From Acinetobacter sp. ANC 4805 (GTDB taxonomy: Bacteria > Pseudomonadota > Gammaproteobacteria > Pseudomonadales > Moraxellaceae), in NCBI RefSeq assembly GCF_022549495.1, contig NZ_JAKZGD010000002.1:347717-411716 (forward strand): a DNA stretch of 64,000 nt, read 5' to 3'. The notes below the pieces were generated by a model. It was not told the DNA's origin. It searched no databases and saw only the letters and a program-made list of their open reading frames with translations. The translations under genes and the position numbers were made by a program. Positions 16,993 to 26,237 of the stretch are shown one piece after another (positions within the stretch are counted from its first letter, which is position 1; every line of letters starts with the position of its first letter).

Positions 16993-17385
16993 TTAGCCAT
17001 CATCTTTCCCTCTTCTTATCGGGATGACTTTTGCACCAGTTAGAAGATTGATTTCTTTTTTTAACTCGTATAACTCATATAAAAGTGAAACCTCACGAAC
17101 TAATGCTGCTTCTAATTCTTTACTACACTGATCTAATTGTGATTTCAATTTCTCTATTTTATTTTCCTGAACATTTACAACTAATATCTGTTGCTCAGAA
17201 GCAATTTGAATAGCAACTATTAAATCAGCAAATATTGGGCGAGACCTTTTTATACTCCCTTTACCTCTACCAGCTTCAAGTGAAACTGCATCATTCGTGA
17301 TCTTAGTTCCTTTTGGAACCCGCAAAGGGCTATCTTTTTTCAAACGCTCCAGTGCTTCGTAATAGTCTAAAAATGAGTCTGTCAT
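16993..17385 (-). CDS. Small coiled-coil partner of the recombinase operon (TnpC/GmtX-like)
   Basis: 130 aa. The N-terminus has a small helix-turn-helix-like region (I-T-N-D-A-V-S-L-E-A-G-R-G-K-G-S-I-K, about 28-45). A long coiled coil (about 70-115) follows, then a basic tail I-P-I-R-R-G-K. Its ATG overlaps the stop of the preceding recombinase as ATGA. A small protein of this design in this position is a hallmark of Tn554 (TnpC) and of gamma-mobile-trio elements (GmtX). It probably assists or directs strand exchange. I assign the role by context; the symbol is left open. Confidence 0.6.
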   Translation of the reverse strand: MTDSFLDYYEALERLKKDSPLRVPKGTKITNDAVSLEAGRGKGSIKRSRPIFADLIVAIQIASEQQILVVNVQENKIEKLKSQLDQCSKELEAALVREVSLLYELYELKKEINLLTGAKVIPIRRGKDDG

Positions 17386-19355
17386 GATTCCTCACCTTGC
17401 ATATTTAAAATTTTATTTTTTGTGGTATTCAATATCTCTAAATGTGAGATCTCAGTCCGGTACTCCAAGGATGTAATATCTAGAAAACTAATCATTTTCT
17501 GTTGGGCTTTGATTACACGCTCTAATTTAGGTAAGTTGACAACCAAATGACGACAATTCTCTGTTAAACAATTTATTTGAAGCCAATTTAAAGCGATTTG
17601 ATTACATGATCCGACCTTTGTACATCCACCTACAATAGTCTCTTTATAGGCTAATTCCCCTTTTTTGAATCTATTTATTGTTTCTTTACGATCAACAAGT
17701 AGTACACCATCCTTATCTTTAAGCCGATGTTCGACCCAATGAGCATGTCCACCATATAGAACATCCTTCGATAATAGAACATTAAAAATATAACTTAGGG
17801 ATGAAGATTCAAATTGACCATCTTGCCATTCAAGCCCAAAGTGCTTTTTATCATCATTTATAAAATCCTTTGCGAATGAAGAACCTTTTGCATAATAACT
17901 TGTCATTTCATTGGTTATGTGTTGTAACTGCCTTCGAAGAGAGGGTAGGGAAACTAATCCTGAACGGTGAGCATATAAAGCCAATGAACGTCTAAGCTGA
18001 TGTGTCGTAAGACTCCATTGAAATCCTATTTGGAATTTTTCCTCTGCACGCCAAGCCCTATGTGGATCCAGCTGTTCTAACTCATATAGATCTTCTTCTT
18101 CAATATTCGGGACAATTCCTTTAAATTTTCTAGAACCATTTAATAATAAATACGCGGTTGAAAATTGGTTATGTTTGCTTACTATAGGTTTGGTAGTAAA
18201 CCCCAAATAACTACTAGAAATGTATAGCGGATGATTATTAGACAAATCCAATATATCATCCTTAATAGTTATCCCTTGTGTAAGATAGATTGCTGTTGCA
18301 ACTTTTTGAGCTATTTGTACTGCTCTAGCTCCATCATAGTTAGTTACCCACTTTGTTCTATGAACCTTCCCACGATTAAACTTTGTCGTTCTACCCCTAA
18401 TTACATAATGAGCCTGAGCATTCGAAACTATTTTCTCTACGCAATTAAAGGGCAAAGTTTGAGCTTCTTCATCACGCATTCCTGTAAACACTTGGATAAT
18501 TAGTTTTGAAATTCTCTGAACATCTGTAAGAGCAGCACTCAACTGCTTTAAAGTAAATTTTTTAGTTTGGTGTTCTACAAAGGCTACAAGAGCCTTTGAT
18601 GCTTTAGCTTTAATATTAGATGTATTTTTACGCATCAGTCTAAAGTGATAGCATTCTAAAACCAAGTCAAGATGCTCATCTGCAACTTTTTCCCAATTAT
18701 CAAGGTATTCAAGTAGGTTACTTATTATCTTGGAATAAATTCTTGTTGGAATTGGGGGATGCTGCTTTAAAGTATTTCTATATTGTTGGTTATTTCGATA
18801 TAGTAATTTAAATACTTCTTTACCAACCACACTAATATTTAATCGACTTTCTCCAGTGTCAACTAACACCAATAATCGTAATAAAGAGGATAGCGTTTCA
18901 ATCAACCATCCAGAAGAATTGTTCCGAATAAAGCTCAATAATAAATCTTGATTGCCTATTATTGCTTTTATTGTTAGAGACTCATTCTCAGCATATTGAG
19001 CTAGTGCTTTCATCACTGTCAAATAATTTCTTAATGTTCCATTACTTAAAGGGGCTTTATTCCGCATCCAAATAATTAAGAAAAAAACATGCTTCATTTC
19101 ACCTACTAATTGTTCTCGTTGATAAGTTACTTCACCATGTTCCCAATATTTAAAAATCAGGGGATCTAGTTTTTTGTCAGGATGATAAACTGAGAAATCC
19201 CATACTAAATCTCCATAGGTGGATATGACCGTTCCATCTTTTAATCGGCTAACAACAAAATTGCTTGATGGAAGGCAAGTATTTTCGAGATTAAAAGCTT
19301 CGGGTGCATAGGAATTAGCAGGCAACTCTATTTGGGCTTCAGCAAAAAAATTCAT
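17382..19355 (-). CDS. Tyrosine recombinase, third of the operon (TnpB/GmtZ-like)
   Basis: 657 aa from the ATG at 19355. That start has AGGAG 7 bases upstream and overlaps the previous stop as ATGA; a longer frame to 19400 has no such site. The catalytic set is visible: R in T-G-M-R-D-E-E (about 294), H-x-x-R in T-H-Q-L-R (about 452-455), H in L-Q-H-I-T (about 479) and Tyr in S-Y-Y-A-K-G (about 487-488). The C-terminus has spaced cysteines (G-G-C-T-K-V-G-S-C and N-C-L-T-E-N-C-R-H) that may bind zinc. It looks catalytically competent. Size and position resemble TnpB of Tn554. Confidence 0.75.
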   Translation of the reverse strand: MNFFAEAQIELPANSYAPEAFNLENTCLPSSNFVVSRLKDGTVISTYGDLVWDFSVYHPDKKLDPLIFKYWEHGEVTYQREQLVGEMKHVFFLIIWMRNKAPLSNGTLRNYLTVMKALAQYAENESLTIKAIIGNQDLLLSFIRNNSSGWLIETLSSLLRLLVLVDTGESRLNISVVGKEVFKLLYRNNQQYRNTLKQHPPIPTRIYSKIISNLLEYLDNWEKVADEHLDLVLECYHFRLMRKNTSNIKAKASKALVAFVEHQTKKFTLKQLSAALTDVQRISKLIIQVFTGMRDEEAQTLPFNCVEKIVSNAQAHYVIRGRTTKFNRGKVHRTKWVTNYDGARAVQIAQKVATAIYLTQGITIKDDILDLSNNHPLYISSSYLGFTTKPIVSKHNQFSTAYLLLNGSRKFKGIVPNIEEEDLYELEQLDPHRAWRAEEKFQIGFQWSLTTHQLRRSLALYAHRSGLVSLPSLRRQLQHITNEMTSYYAKGSSFAKDFINDDKKHFGLEWQDGQFESSSLSYIFNVLLSKDVLYGGHAHWVEHRLKDKDGVLLVDRKETINRFKKGELAYKETIVGGCTKVGSCNQIALNWLQINCLTENCRHLVVNLPKLERVIKAQQKMISFLDITSLEYRTEISHLEILNTTKNKILNMQGEES

Positions 19356-22300
19356 ATAACAACTCCTAATTCGATGAGCATCTCTAGCTTTCTTCTCCAA
19401 TAAGTCTCTAGCTCTCCTTCTTCATCTACCTCATATCGTATTTTTTCTAACAGACCTTTATTGCGCTTCTCTATCTCAGTGACAAAAACATCAATTCGTT
19501 TAAGAATGGGCTGAAGTAAATTTTCATGTGTCTCTTGATCTCTAGCAAGATGAGCTATTTTTCTTACACAATATCTACAACTTAATAATTTTCTAATATC
19601 AATTTCATCTACATGAATTTTGAATTTATCACAAAATAGACAACCCTCAGGCTCAACACAATTAGATGTTATAGATATCTTTTTGCTAATAGACCTCGGC
19701 TCCCCCAAGGATGAACATCCTCCAACAGCACTTAACGTTATATTCTTATTTTTCTCTCTTTTATCTTGCACAACATTAGATACTTGATTTAAGAAATTTG
19801 ACATTTCTTCCCAATGCTTCGTTTCAGACCCAGCAATATAAGAAGCCAAAACTGTTTTTTCAGAATTCTGCAAAACCAATGCAGTGGTTGAGATATCAGT
19901 ATTACGGATAAGCCAATCACTCTTAGCAGCTCGCCATTGTCTAGCGTGAATTTCTTTTAAATAAGGATCTATCTTTCTTAATGATCTATAAAAAGAGTGT
20001 AATGTGCCCCTAATTTGAGAGGGGCTACCTAAACCTCGTTTCCCCAACTTAAAAAACAGCCACTCACAAGTTTGATTTTCCAATAAAAAATCTCTTAATT
20101 TCAGATATCTTTTAAAGATTGGCATAAAACCTGAAGACAATTCAAAGTAACATTCTTTTCCGCCAGATCTCCATTTTATTGTTCTAAAAAGTTGTCTTTC
20201 ATTGTTAATTCGGTAATTTTTTGACCACGTTAAATCGACTAACTGGGCCCAATTCATTCCTGTTTCAGCTAAAAAAAGCACAATAAATGCATTTTGTGCG
20301 ACTGTTGCAACGTGCATTCGTTGACTATCTTTATAATTAGAGTTTGCAACATCAATATTATTTTGTGCATCTATAATGATTTTTTTATCGCCTCGTAAAG
20401 AGTGGCCTCTCAATATTTTGATTTCATCTATAGTATTAAGTTGTCCAGTAAGATAATTAAAACCAAAACATATTTTGCGTTTAATAAAGGCATCTTCTGG
20501 ATGCTTAAACCACGTTTCAGCAGGAAAAAGCCAAAGAGAATTATTTGGAAGGTTAAGAAACTCAGGAAGATATAACTTATAAGGATAACTTTTTTGATCT
20601 AGTACTAGCGAACCTATTCCATCGAATAAAGCTGTGCACAATGCTAATAGTCTTGTTTGAGCCTGCTCACATGGTGGTTGTGTTGCTGTACTTATATTGG
20701 ACTTTGATTTAAATACAAACAATCCATGACCAAAGTTATCTTCACCAAAAAAATTAGATAAAAATTTTATTGCTAATGTAAGTTGTCTTTCTGCATGTTT
20801 TAACGAAATTTCGTTTCGAAGAAATTTATCCCGAAGAAACTGTGAATATACTTTTAAATTATTATATGCTCTATCCGAACTATCTAAGACATCATGTAAA
20901 TGACTTTCATCAGCCCATCTCATAAAGGCTATAAATCGACTAACTGAATCTATAATAGTTTCTACTCTAAGACCACTGTAGCTAAGTTGATCAGAAACAA
21001 TAGTAATCAGTCTTTTAACTTGATCCTTACGAGTTTGACTTAACGATTGTAGCTGAACTAGTCGCCCACTTTTATGATATCTTGCAGTACCTTGTTTATA
21101 ATCCTTTTGAGGCTTAGCTATTAAATAGCACAAAGCACCTATGTCAACAGATCTCCCATTTGAAAACCTTATTATAACTTCTTCTGGATTTAATAAAGCT
21201 TCATTCATGTTCAATGGAAGATCAATTATTTTAGTGGATCTTGTATTATATGAAATTGATTTTTCAATTATTTTTATTGATTTTGTACTAAGTTTTTTTC
21301 TTAGATCTGAAACTTTTAACCTATTTTTTTTGAGACTAAAACTATCATCATCAAAAAAAGTAGATAAAATATTCATAACAGATGATAGTTGTAAGGTGGT
21401 ATGTTTCAATGAAATCTCTTTATGCAAAAATCTACTAGTTAAATATTCTGAATAAAAAGTCAAAGTGCTATTTGCACTTGCAGAACAAGCCAGTACATTA
21501 TGAAATTTATTTTCATCGGCCCATCTCATAAAACTTATGAACCGACTGAAATTATTATTTATAGTTTCAACACTTAGATTATTAAGTTTAAGTTGATTGG
21601 AAATAAGGTAAATGAGTTTTTTGACTTGACTCGTACGAGTTTCACTCAATGATTTCAATTGAACTCTTCGTCCACGTTTTTGATAGTTTGTAATCTTTTT
21701 ATTTTTATATTTTAAAGGATCAGCTTGTAGATAACATAAGAAACCGATATCAAGTGATGCTCCATTAGGAAATACTATTATAATTTCTTCAGGTTTTAAA
21801 AGGGCAACATTCTCTTCTAATGGCATGCTAATAATTTTAGTTGATCTAAACTGGTAATTAATTGACCTTGTATTGTTTTTAACGATCTGAGGTTTTAACT
21901 GATTACTAAAATCTGCTGTTTTTAAGTCTTTAATGCCATAATTAAACTTGTCTTGTTCAAAAAAAATAAATAAAAACTTCAAGACTCTGGCTTGTTGGGT
22001 ATTAAAATGTTTTAAAGAAATATCACCTTTAGAATATCTGTTGTTAAGAAATTCTGAATATGATATAAAAATTTTCATTGAATTTTTATAATCTTCCAAA
22101 ATATTATTGAATTTATTTTGATCGGACCACCGAATAAAAGATATAAAAGTATCAACTAAATTTTTGACAGTTACTGATTTTTCACTACCGAAATTAAGTT
22201 GATCAGAGATGATTTTGATCAACTTTCTAATTTGATTTCGCCTAGAATCAATAAATGACTCAAGTTCGACTAATCTTCCAAAATGTATATCCTTGATTCC

Positions 22301-22459
22301 TAGTCTTTTATCTTTAGCAGTTTTCAAATAGCATAGTGATCCAATATCAGCTGTTTCACCATGAGGGAATTTTATAATTATCTGCTCAGGATTTAATAAA
22401 ATTTCGTTTATTACTAATGGTACATCAATGATAATAGTAGGTCTTAACTCTAAACTCAT
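19352..22459 (-). CDS. Large recombinase-like protein with triplicated N-terminal domain and altered active site
   Basis: 1035 aa. Residues 6-180, 205-385 and 406-585 are three tandem copies of one domain of about 180 residues. Each runs L-L-(N/K)-P-E-(Q/E)-(I/V)-I-I, (A/G)-x-x-x-D-I-G-x-L-C-Y-L, G-R-x-V-(E/Q)-L, Q-(I/V)-K-(K/R)-L-I, S-x-F-I-(S/A)-F-x-R-W-(S/A)-D and I-S-L-K-H. A tyrosine-recombinase-like C-terminal domain follows, but its first Arg position reads T-G-M-N (N736) and the usual L-G-H reads L-Q-N (N865). H-A-R-Q-W-R (838-843) and a Tyr in A-S-Y-I-A-G (874) remain. A Cys-rich tail (C-V-E-P-E-G-C-L-F-C, C-R-Y-C) may bind zinc. It is ATGA-coupled on both sides. I infer a structural or DNA-bridging subunit rather than the main catalyst. 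Confidence 0.7.
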   Translation of the reverse strand: MSLELRPTIIIDVPLVINEILLNPEQIIIKFPHGETADIGSLCYLKTAKDKRLGIKDIHFGRLVELESFIDSRRNQIRKLIKIISDQLNFGSEKSVTVKNLVDTFISFIRWSDQNKFNNILEDYKNSMKIFISYSEFLNNRYSKGDISLKHFNTQQARVLKFLFIFFEQDKFNYGIKDLKTADFSNQLKPQIVKNNTRSINYQFRSTKIISMPLEENVALLKPEEIIIVFPNGASLDIGFLCYLQADPLKYKNKKITNYQKRGRRVQLKSLSETRTSQVKKLIYLISNQLKLNNLSVETINNNFSRFISFMRWADENKFHNVLACSASANSTLTFYSEYLTSRFLHKEISLKHTTLQLSSVMNILSTFFDDDSFSLKKNRLKVSDLRKKLSTKSIKIIEKSISYNTRSTKIIDLPLNMNEALLNPEEVIIRFSNGRSVDIGALCYLIAKPQKDYKQGTARYHKSGRLVQLQSLSQTRKDQVKRLITIVSDQLSYSGLRVETIIDSVSRFIAFMRWADESHLHDVLDSSDRAYNNLKVYSQFLRDKFLRNEISLKHAERQLTLAIKFLSNFFGEDNFGHGLFVFKSKSNISTATQPPCEQAQTRLLALCTALFDGIGSLVLDQKSYPYKLYLPEFLNLPNNSLWLFPAETWFKHPEDAFIKRKICFGFNYLTGQLNTIDEIKILRGHSLRGDKKIIIDAQNNIDVANSNYKDSQRMHVATVAQNAFIVLFLAETGMNWAQLVDLTWSKNYRINNERQLFRTIKWRSGGKECYFELSSGFMPIFKRYLKLRDFLLENQTCEWLFFKLGKRGLGSPSQIRGTLHSFYRSLRKIDPYLKEIHARQWRAAKSDWLIRNTDISTTALVLQNSEKTVLASYIAGSETKHWEEMSNFLNQVSNVVQDKREKNKNITLSAVGGCSSLGEPRSISKKISITSNCVEPEGCLFCDKFKIHVDEIDIRKLLSCRYCVRKIAHLARDQETHENLLQPILKRIDVFVTEIEKRNKGLLEKIRYEVDEEGELETYWRRKLEMLIELGVVI

Positions 22460-23913
22460 AGTTTATTCATCTCCAATTCTGCCTGAATTAAACGGACCAA
22501 ATGTTGGTCATACTCAGTAGCAATTCTTCTCAGCAGTTTTAAATTGCTTCTGTATTGAAGATATAAATCTGTGGTAGTTGAAGATTCATGGCACATTCTA
22601 ATTTTGACAAACTCCCTTGCTTCATTGAGTGATCTTTCACCTTTAGAAACTAATTCCAATTGAGTATCTGTCAAATTCATTCCATAAGAAGCCCTAAGAT
22701 CATGAAACTTATAGTTAAAGTTCGGAGTGTCAAATCGCTGACGAATTAATGGAACTACTTTTTCAGTAATAAATTGGCGAACAGCCTGTCCATTTTTAGC
22801 ATGATGTAAAGAGAAGTCTTTATTAAAACGTTGTAAATCTGCTTTAGACTGATAAAAAGGAGTACCTTTAGAGCTGAGAAACAAATATTGATTCTCAGTG
22901 TTACCATTTACAGCTTTTTGCCGCCTTTTTTGAGCTCTTAGGCTCAGTGCATATGTATGTAACTTTTGATAAAACCAGAGGGGGACATGCAAAACTATTT
23001 TTTTATTATTCTTTGTATCTATCCCTGTTCCTGGACCAGCCGGGATTCTGACTTCAAATAAATTAGGCTTATCAATTTCGGTCAAGACATGATGAAGCTG
23101 TAACGTAAGAATTGTTTGTATTCTTGCGCCTGTTAATAAACTACACAAATGAATAAGAGTCATCTCAGTATTAGCTAAAGTGAGTAGTGCTTCTAACACC
23201 CACTCTTGCTCTTTTATTGGCAATGGTCTCAATTGTCCACCATCGACAAGAGTATCAGAATAAGGATTATTATTGTTGATTGCTTTAATTGAAATATCTG
23301 TAGATTTTACTTGTTTACTATAACTTATCCCATATTGATTTCTTAATTCAATAAGCCGATCTGACTCTTTCCACATAGGAAACTCTGGCATCAAAACACC
23401 TTCCGCATGGAGCCATCTATAAAATGCAATAATGGAACTCATTCGTCTTCGAGCAGTTGTTACTGCAACGTCATCTGCATCAATAAGCATTTTTAGATAG
23501 GATCTATAGCGATAAGTTGGTCGATTCAACTTGTTTTTTGGGAAATCCATCCAATTAATTCGGGAATCATCTAAGAATTGACGAAATGCTACTAAATCAC
23601 TTGCAAGACTTGCGTAAGTAGACATAACAACTTTTAGACTGTTTTTTATTTTCGAAAGCAAAAATATGTTAGCTTCAGCCCAGGGAATATTCTCTGAATC
23701 CATCACTACTGGATACAAATTGAAAGTAACTGGTGAAACTATCTGTGTTGCCCCAAGTACTTCATCATATTTAAAATCTAGCTGTTCAATAGCAGAAATA
23801 AAATATTCTATTCCGTTAGCTGATTGGACTTTAGTGGCTCTCTCTGTATCAGCGGTTGTAACCTTGGTCTGAACAAATGTAGAAAAGGTAATTTTTTTTG
23901 CTTTTTTAATCAT
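22456..23913 (-). CDS. Tyrosine recombinase, first of the operon (TnpA/GmtY-like)
   Basis: 485 aa from the ATG at 23913; a TTG four codons upstream (23925) is possible and neither has a good ribosome site. The catalytic residues are complete: T-G-A-R-I-Q-T (R about 264), H-D-L-R (about 404-407), M-C-H-E-S-S (H about 442) and D-L-Y-L-Q-Y (Tyr about 451 or 454). An N-terminal SAM-like core-binding region precedes them. It is the promoter-proximal gene of four minus-strand genes joined by 4-bp ATGA overlaps, next to the right end of the island, and is probably the lead integrase. Confidence 0.8.
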   Translation of the reverse strand: MIKKAKKITFSTFVQTKVTTADTERATKVQSANGIEYFISAIEQLDFKYDEVLGATQIVSPVTFNLYPVVMDSENIPWAEANIFLLSKIKNSLKVVMSTYASLASDLVAFRQFLDDSRINWMDFPKNKLNRPTYRYRSYLKMLIDADDVAVTTARRRMSSIIAFYRWLHAEGVLMPEFPMWKESDRLIELRNQYGISYSKQVKSTDISIKAINNNNPYSDTLVDGGQLRPLPIKEQEWVLEALLTLANTEMTLIHLCSLLTGARIQTILTLQLHHVLTEIDKPNLFEVRIPAGPGTGIDTKNNKKIVLHVPLWFYQKLHTYALSLRAQKRRQKAVNGNTENQYLFLSSKGTPFYQSKADLQRFNKDFSLHHAKNGQAVRQFITEKVVPLIRQRFDTPNFNYKFHDLRASYGMNLTDTQLELVSKGERSLNEAREFVKIRMCHESSTTTDLYLQYRSNLKLLRRIATEYDQHLVRLIQAELEMNKL

Positions 23914-24045
23914 GAGTGAAGCCAATCAGAAATTTATAAATTATTCTTAAATTACAACAAAATATCTTATCGTCAACTGGAGTATTGAATAATAATTAGG
24001 TTGTCCATTTTCTATGTACTTAAAGTTGTTGTCAATTTAATCGCT

Positions 24046-24055
24046 ACTTGTAAGT
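24046..24055 (-). repeat. Right terminal inverted near-repeat of island 1
   Basis: ACTTACAAGT on the minus strand, 2 bp inside the right boundary; partner of 247-256 with one mismatch. Confidence 0.45.
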
Positions 24056-24057
24056 AC

Positions 24058-24363
24058 GAGTTCATGAATAAAAATACCTTGTAAGTCTATAGACCCTTTC
24101 GAATAATCTAAATAAAAATATTGTTGATGTACGAATAGATGGCCATTTGGTGCAATAAAAATATTGATTGGCTGCCAAGGTAGGTAGGGGATATTGAAAA
24201 TTTTTATTGCATGATAATTGATGAGATGACCAAACACAGATTGAGCAAGTGTTATTTCGTTAGATGTCAGCCCTCGGTAGCTAAACTCACGCATATTAAA
24301 AAAAACAATCAAAAATGATATGGCAAGTGAAGGAATATTTTGAATCGCCTTAATGAACTTCAT
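24058..24363 (-). pseudogene. 5' half of the metallopeptidase-like gene split by island 1
   Basis: The minus strand encodes the N-terminal half: a hydrophobic start, then L-A-Q-S-V-F-G, Y-L-P-W-Q, F-I-A-P-N-G-H-L-F-V, and Q-G-I-F-I-H-E-L at the break. Past 24058 it reads into island DNA and stops at 24037. It aligns with residues 10-79 of the paralogue at 16517-16981 and is completed by 28-240. The start may be the ATG at 24363 or the internal ATG at 24294, where similarity to the paralogue begins. Confidence 0.8.
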
Positions 24364-24862
24364 CTGATTAAATTTTATTTCACCATTTGCTTGATTGCTA
24401 CAATAGCAAATAGTGACAAGCGAATCTTAAGTTTTTGAACTGTACTTGTTTTATTGAATATGCTAGCGCTCAACTTTTGAGCTATTTTATTTTTATAAAT
24501 ATTACATTTTTTTCTTTATAATCAAAATAATAGTAATCATTCTGTGAAGATATTCTTATAAAACATTATTTTGAGTAATGATTTCCATCCTTCGGATTCT
24601 TTATCTGAATCGAGATTGTTGATTGAAACCTAGTGTAAAATGCCTAATAATTAACACTTATTTATAAAAAGTGCTTAGTAGTATGAGAAAAATAGAATAG
24701 CAATGCTTGCATAGTGATCTAGGGGAATACTTAAAAAAACTTCAATATGATCGAGTGTTGGTGAGAGAAAAATTCAAAATATGAACCTTTTTATAGCCTC
24801 ATTTTATGATTCTAAGTGTTGGTGTTTGATTGGGTTAAGGCCAATAAAGTTAGGGTGTTATC
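24364..24862. other. Intergenic region before the diguanylate cyclase gene
   Basis: About 500 bp between divergent starts, very AT-rich. It must hold promoters for both flanking genes. I see no hairpin or repeat of note. Confidence 0.4.
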
Positions 24863-26104
24863 ATGGGTGTTTTAGTTCAAAATAATCAAAATTCAACTAA
24901 TAGTCAGTTTATGCCACAAACATTAGCAGATGCACATCTGCTTTTGACGAAATCACCTTGTATGATTTTTTTACCAAAAGAGTTGAGAGCACACTTTTTA
25001 AAAGAACGGCAAAAACAATTTATAACCATAGCAAAACTGGGTTGGCCACTGCTTGTGTGTATGTTAGTTGGTGAAATTACCATTGCTCATGTGTTTTATC
25101 GTGGGAGTTTATTAGGGCAAGATCATGTTATTTGGGATAATCATTTTTTTACTTGTGCTGTTGTCCTTTTTGTTGGAGTTGTATTTGCACATATTCCTAA
25201 GATGGCATCAAGTTTTCAGATCTGGTTAGGGTTGTTAATCGTTATTGTTTTACTGGATAAACTTTATATCGCTTTAGCGCTGAAGAATATTCAACTCGTG
25301 CAATATCATATGGGTGCAACCATTATGATTGTTGTCATTGATATGCTAGCTTTACGTCTGACGACAAGCGTAGCGACCTTTTCTTGTTTAACTGCTGGTT
25401 TTTTTGCGTGGTTTGCAGCGCATAAAAATTTAAATTCTTATGACCTCTATATTCTTTTATATTTTTTTACGACAGTTGCAATCTGTGGTGCAATTGCATT
25501 GTTGGTAGAAAGACAAGATAAATTATTATTTTTACATAAAATTGTACTTTTACATCAAGTTGAGGCGCAAGAGGATATTAATAATGAACTTTCGCTACTT
25601 TCTCAGATTGATGGCTTATCTGGGTTAGCAAATCGCCGTTATTTTGATGAAATATTGGAGCTTGAGTGGAATCGAGGTTTGCGTGATAAAATGATGCTAT
25701 CCATTATTTTCATCGATATCGACTACTTTAAAATATATAACGATACTTATGGGCATATTGCAGGGGATGAATGTATCAAAAAAGTGAGTTCAGCATTAGG
25801 CTCAATTGTGATTCGATCAGCAGATTTGATTGCTCGTTATGGTGGTGAAGAGTTTATCGTTTTGCTACCAAATACTGAATTAGAAGGAGCAATCCATATT
25901 GCTGAACAAATGCTATCTGTTGTCGACCGTGCCAAAATCCCGCATAAGGGTTCTTTAATTTTAGAAAATATTTCTGTCAGCATAGGTGTAGCAAGTTGTA
26001 TTCCGCTTAAATCAATCCAAGCAACAGATTTAATTAATGCAGCAGATATGGCACTTTATCAAGCAAAATCTAATGGTCGTCATCAAGTGTGTGGTGGTCG
26101 ATGA
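24863..26104 (+). CDS. Membrane diguanylate cyclase (GGDEF)
   Basis: 413 aa. About six hydrophobic segments lie between residues 57 and 215, followed by a GGDEF domain that makes cyclic di-GMP from two GTP. The signature is G-G-E-E-F (327-331). An inhibitory I-site R-S-A-D (318-321) sits exactly five residues upstream, so product feedback is expected. I-D-I-D-Y-F-K and N-D-T-Y-G-H are intact metal- and GTP-binding motifs. It is a single gene followed by a terminator shared with the convergent hemJ. The sensed signal is unknown. Confidence 0.92.
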   Translation: MGVLVQNNQNSTNSQFMPQTLADAHLLLTKSPCMIFLPKELRAHFLKERQKQFITIAKLGWPLLVCMLVGEITIAHVFYRGSLLGQDHVIWDNHFFTCAVVLFVGVVFAHIPKMASSFQIWLGLLIVIVLLDKLYIALALKNIQLVQYHMGATIMIVVIDMLALRLTTSVATFSCLTAGFFAWFAAHKNLNSYDLYILLYFFTTVAICGAIALLVERQDKLLFLHKIVLLHQVEAQEDINNELSLLSQIDGLSGLANRRYFDEILELEWNRGLRDKMMLSIIFIDIDYFKIYNDTYGHIAGDECIKKVSSALGSIVIRSADLIARYGGEEFIVLLPNTELEGAIHIAEQMLSVVDRAKIPHKGSLILENISVSIGVASCIPLKSIQATDLINAADMALYQAKSNGRHQVCGGR

Positions 26105-26210
26105 TTTTTAATATGTTGATTTATTTGTTATTGATTTTTAATTAAAAAATAATTTGGATTAGAATTTTAAGGAAAAATTGATATGGTTTTTGTGATTATT
26201 CAGAAAATAA

Positions 26211-26237
26211 AAAAACCTCAGTTAGAACTGAGGTTTT
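26211..26237. terminator. Bidirectional terminator between diguanylate cyclase and hemJ
   Basis: AAAAACCTCAGTT / AACTGAGGTTTT forms a stem at about 26211-26237 with A- and T-runs on both sides. The hemJ stop codon (26222-26224) lies within the hairpin. Confidence 0.8.

Larger units (their letters stand above)
241..24057. mobile_element. Genomic island 1: tyrosine-recombinase element (Tn554 / gamma-mobile-trio-like) carrying defence genes
   Basis: The limits are read from the interrupted gene: the left flank ends ...GTGGGC at 240 and the right flank starts GAGTTCATG at 24058. There is no target duplication, as expected for tyrosine-recombinase integration. The exact crossover is uncertain by a few bases, because both ends still encode a leucine codon at the joint. 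Ten-base near-repeats lie in inverted orientation close to the ends (247-256 and 24046-24055). The recombinase operon starts about 130 bp from the right end. Cargo: metallophosphoesterase-STAND, Avs3-like pair, HicB-like orphan, disrupted membrane gene, repressor with operators, lipoprotein, and a paralogue of the disrupted target. Confidence 0.8.

Noticed and set aside
19356..19400. Longer start of the third recombinase
   Set aside because: The ATG at 19355 has AGGAG and makes an ATGA overlap like the other two junctions.
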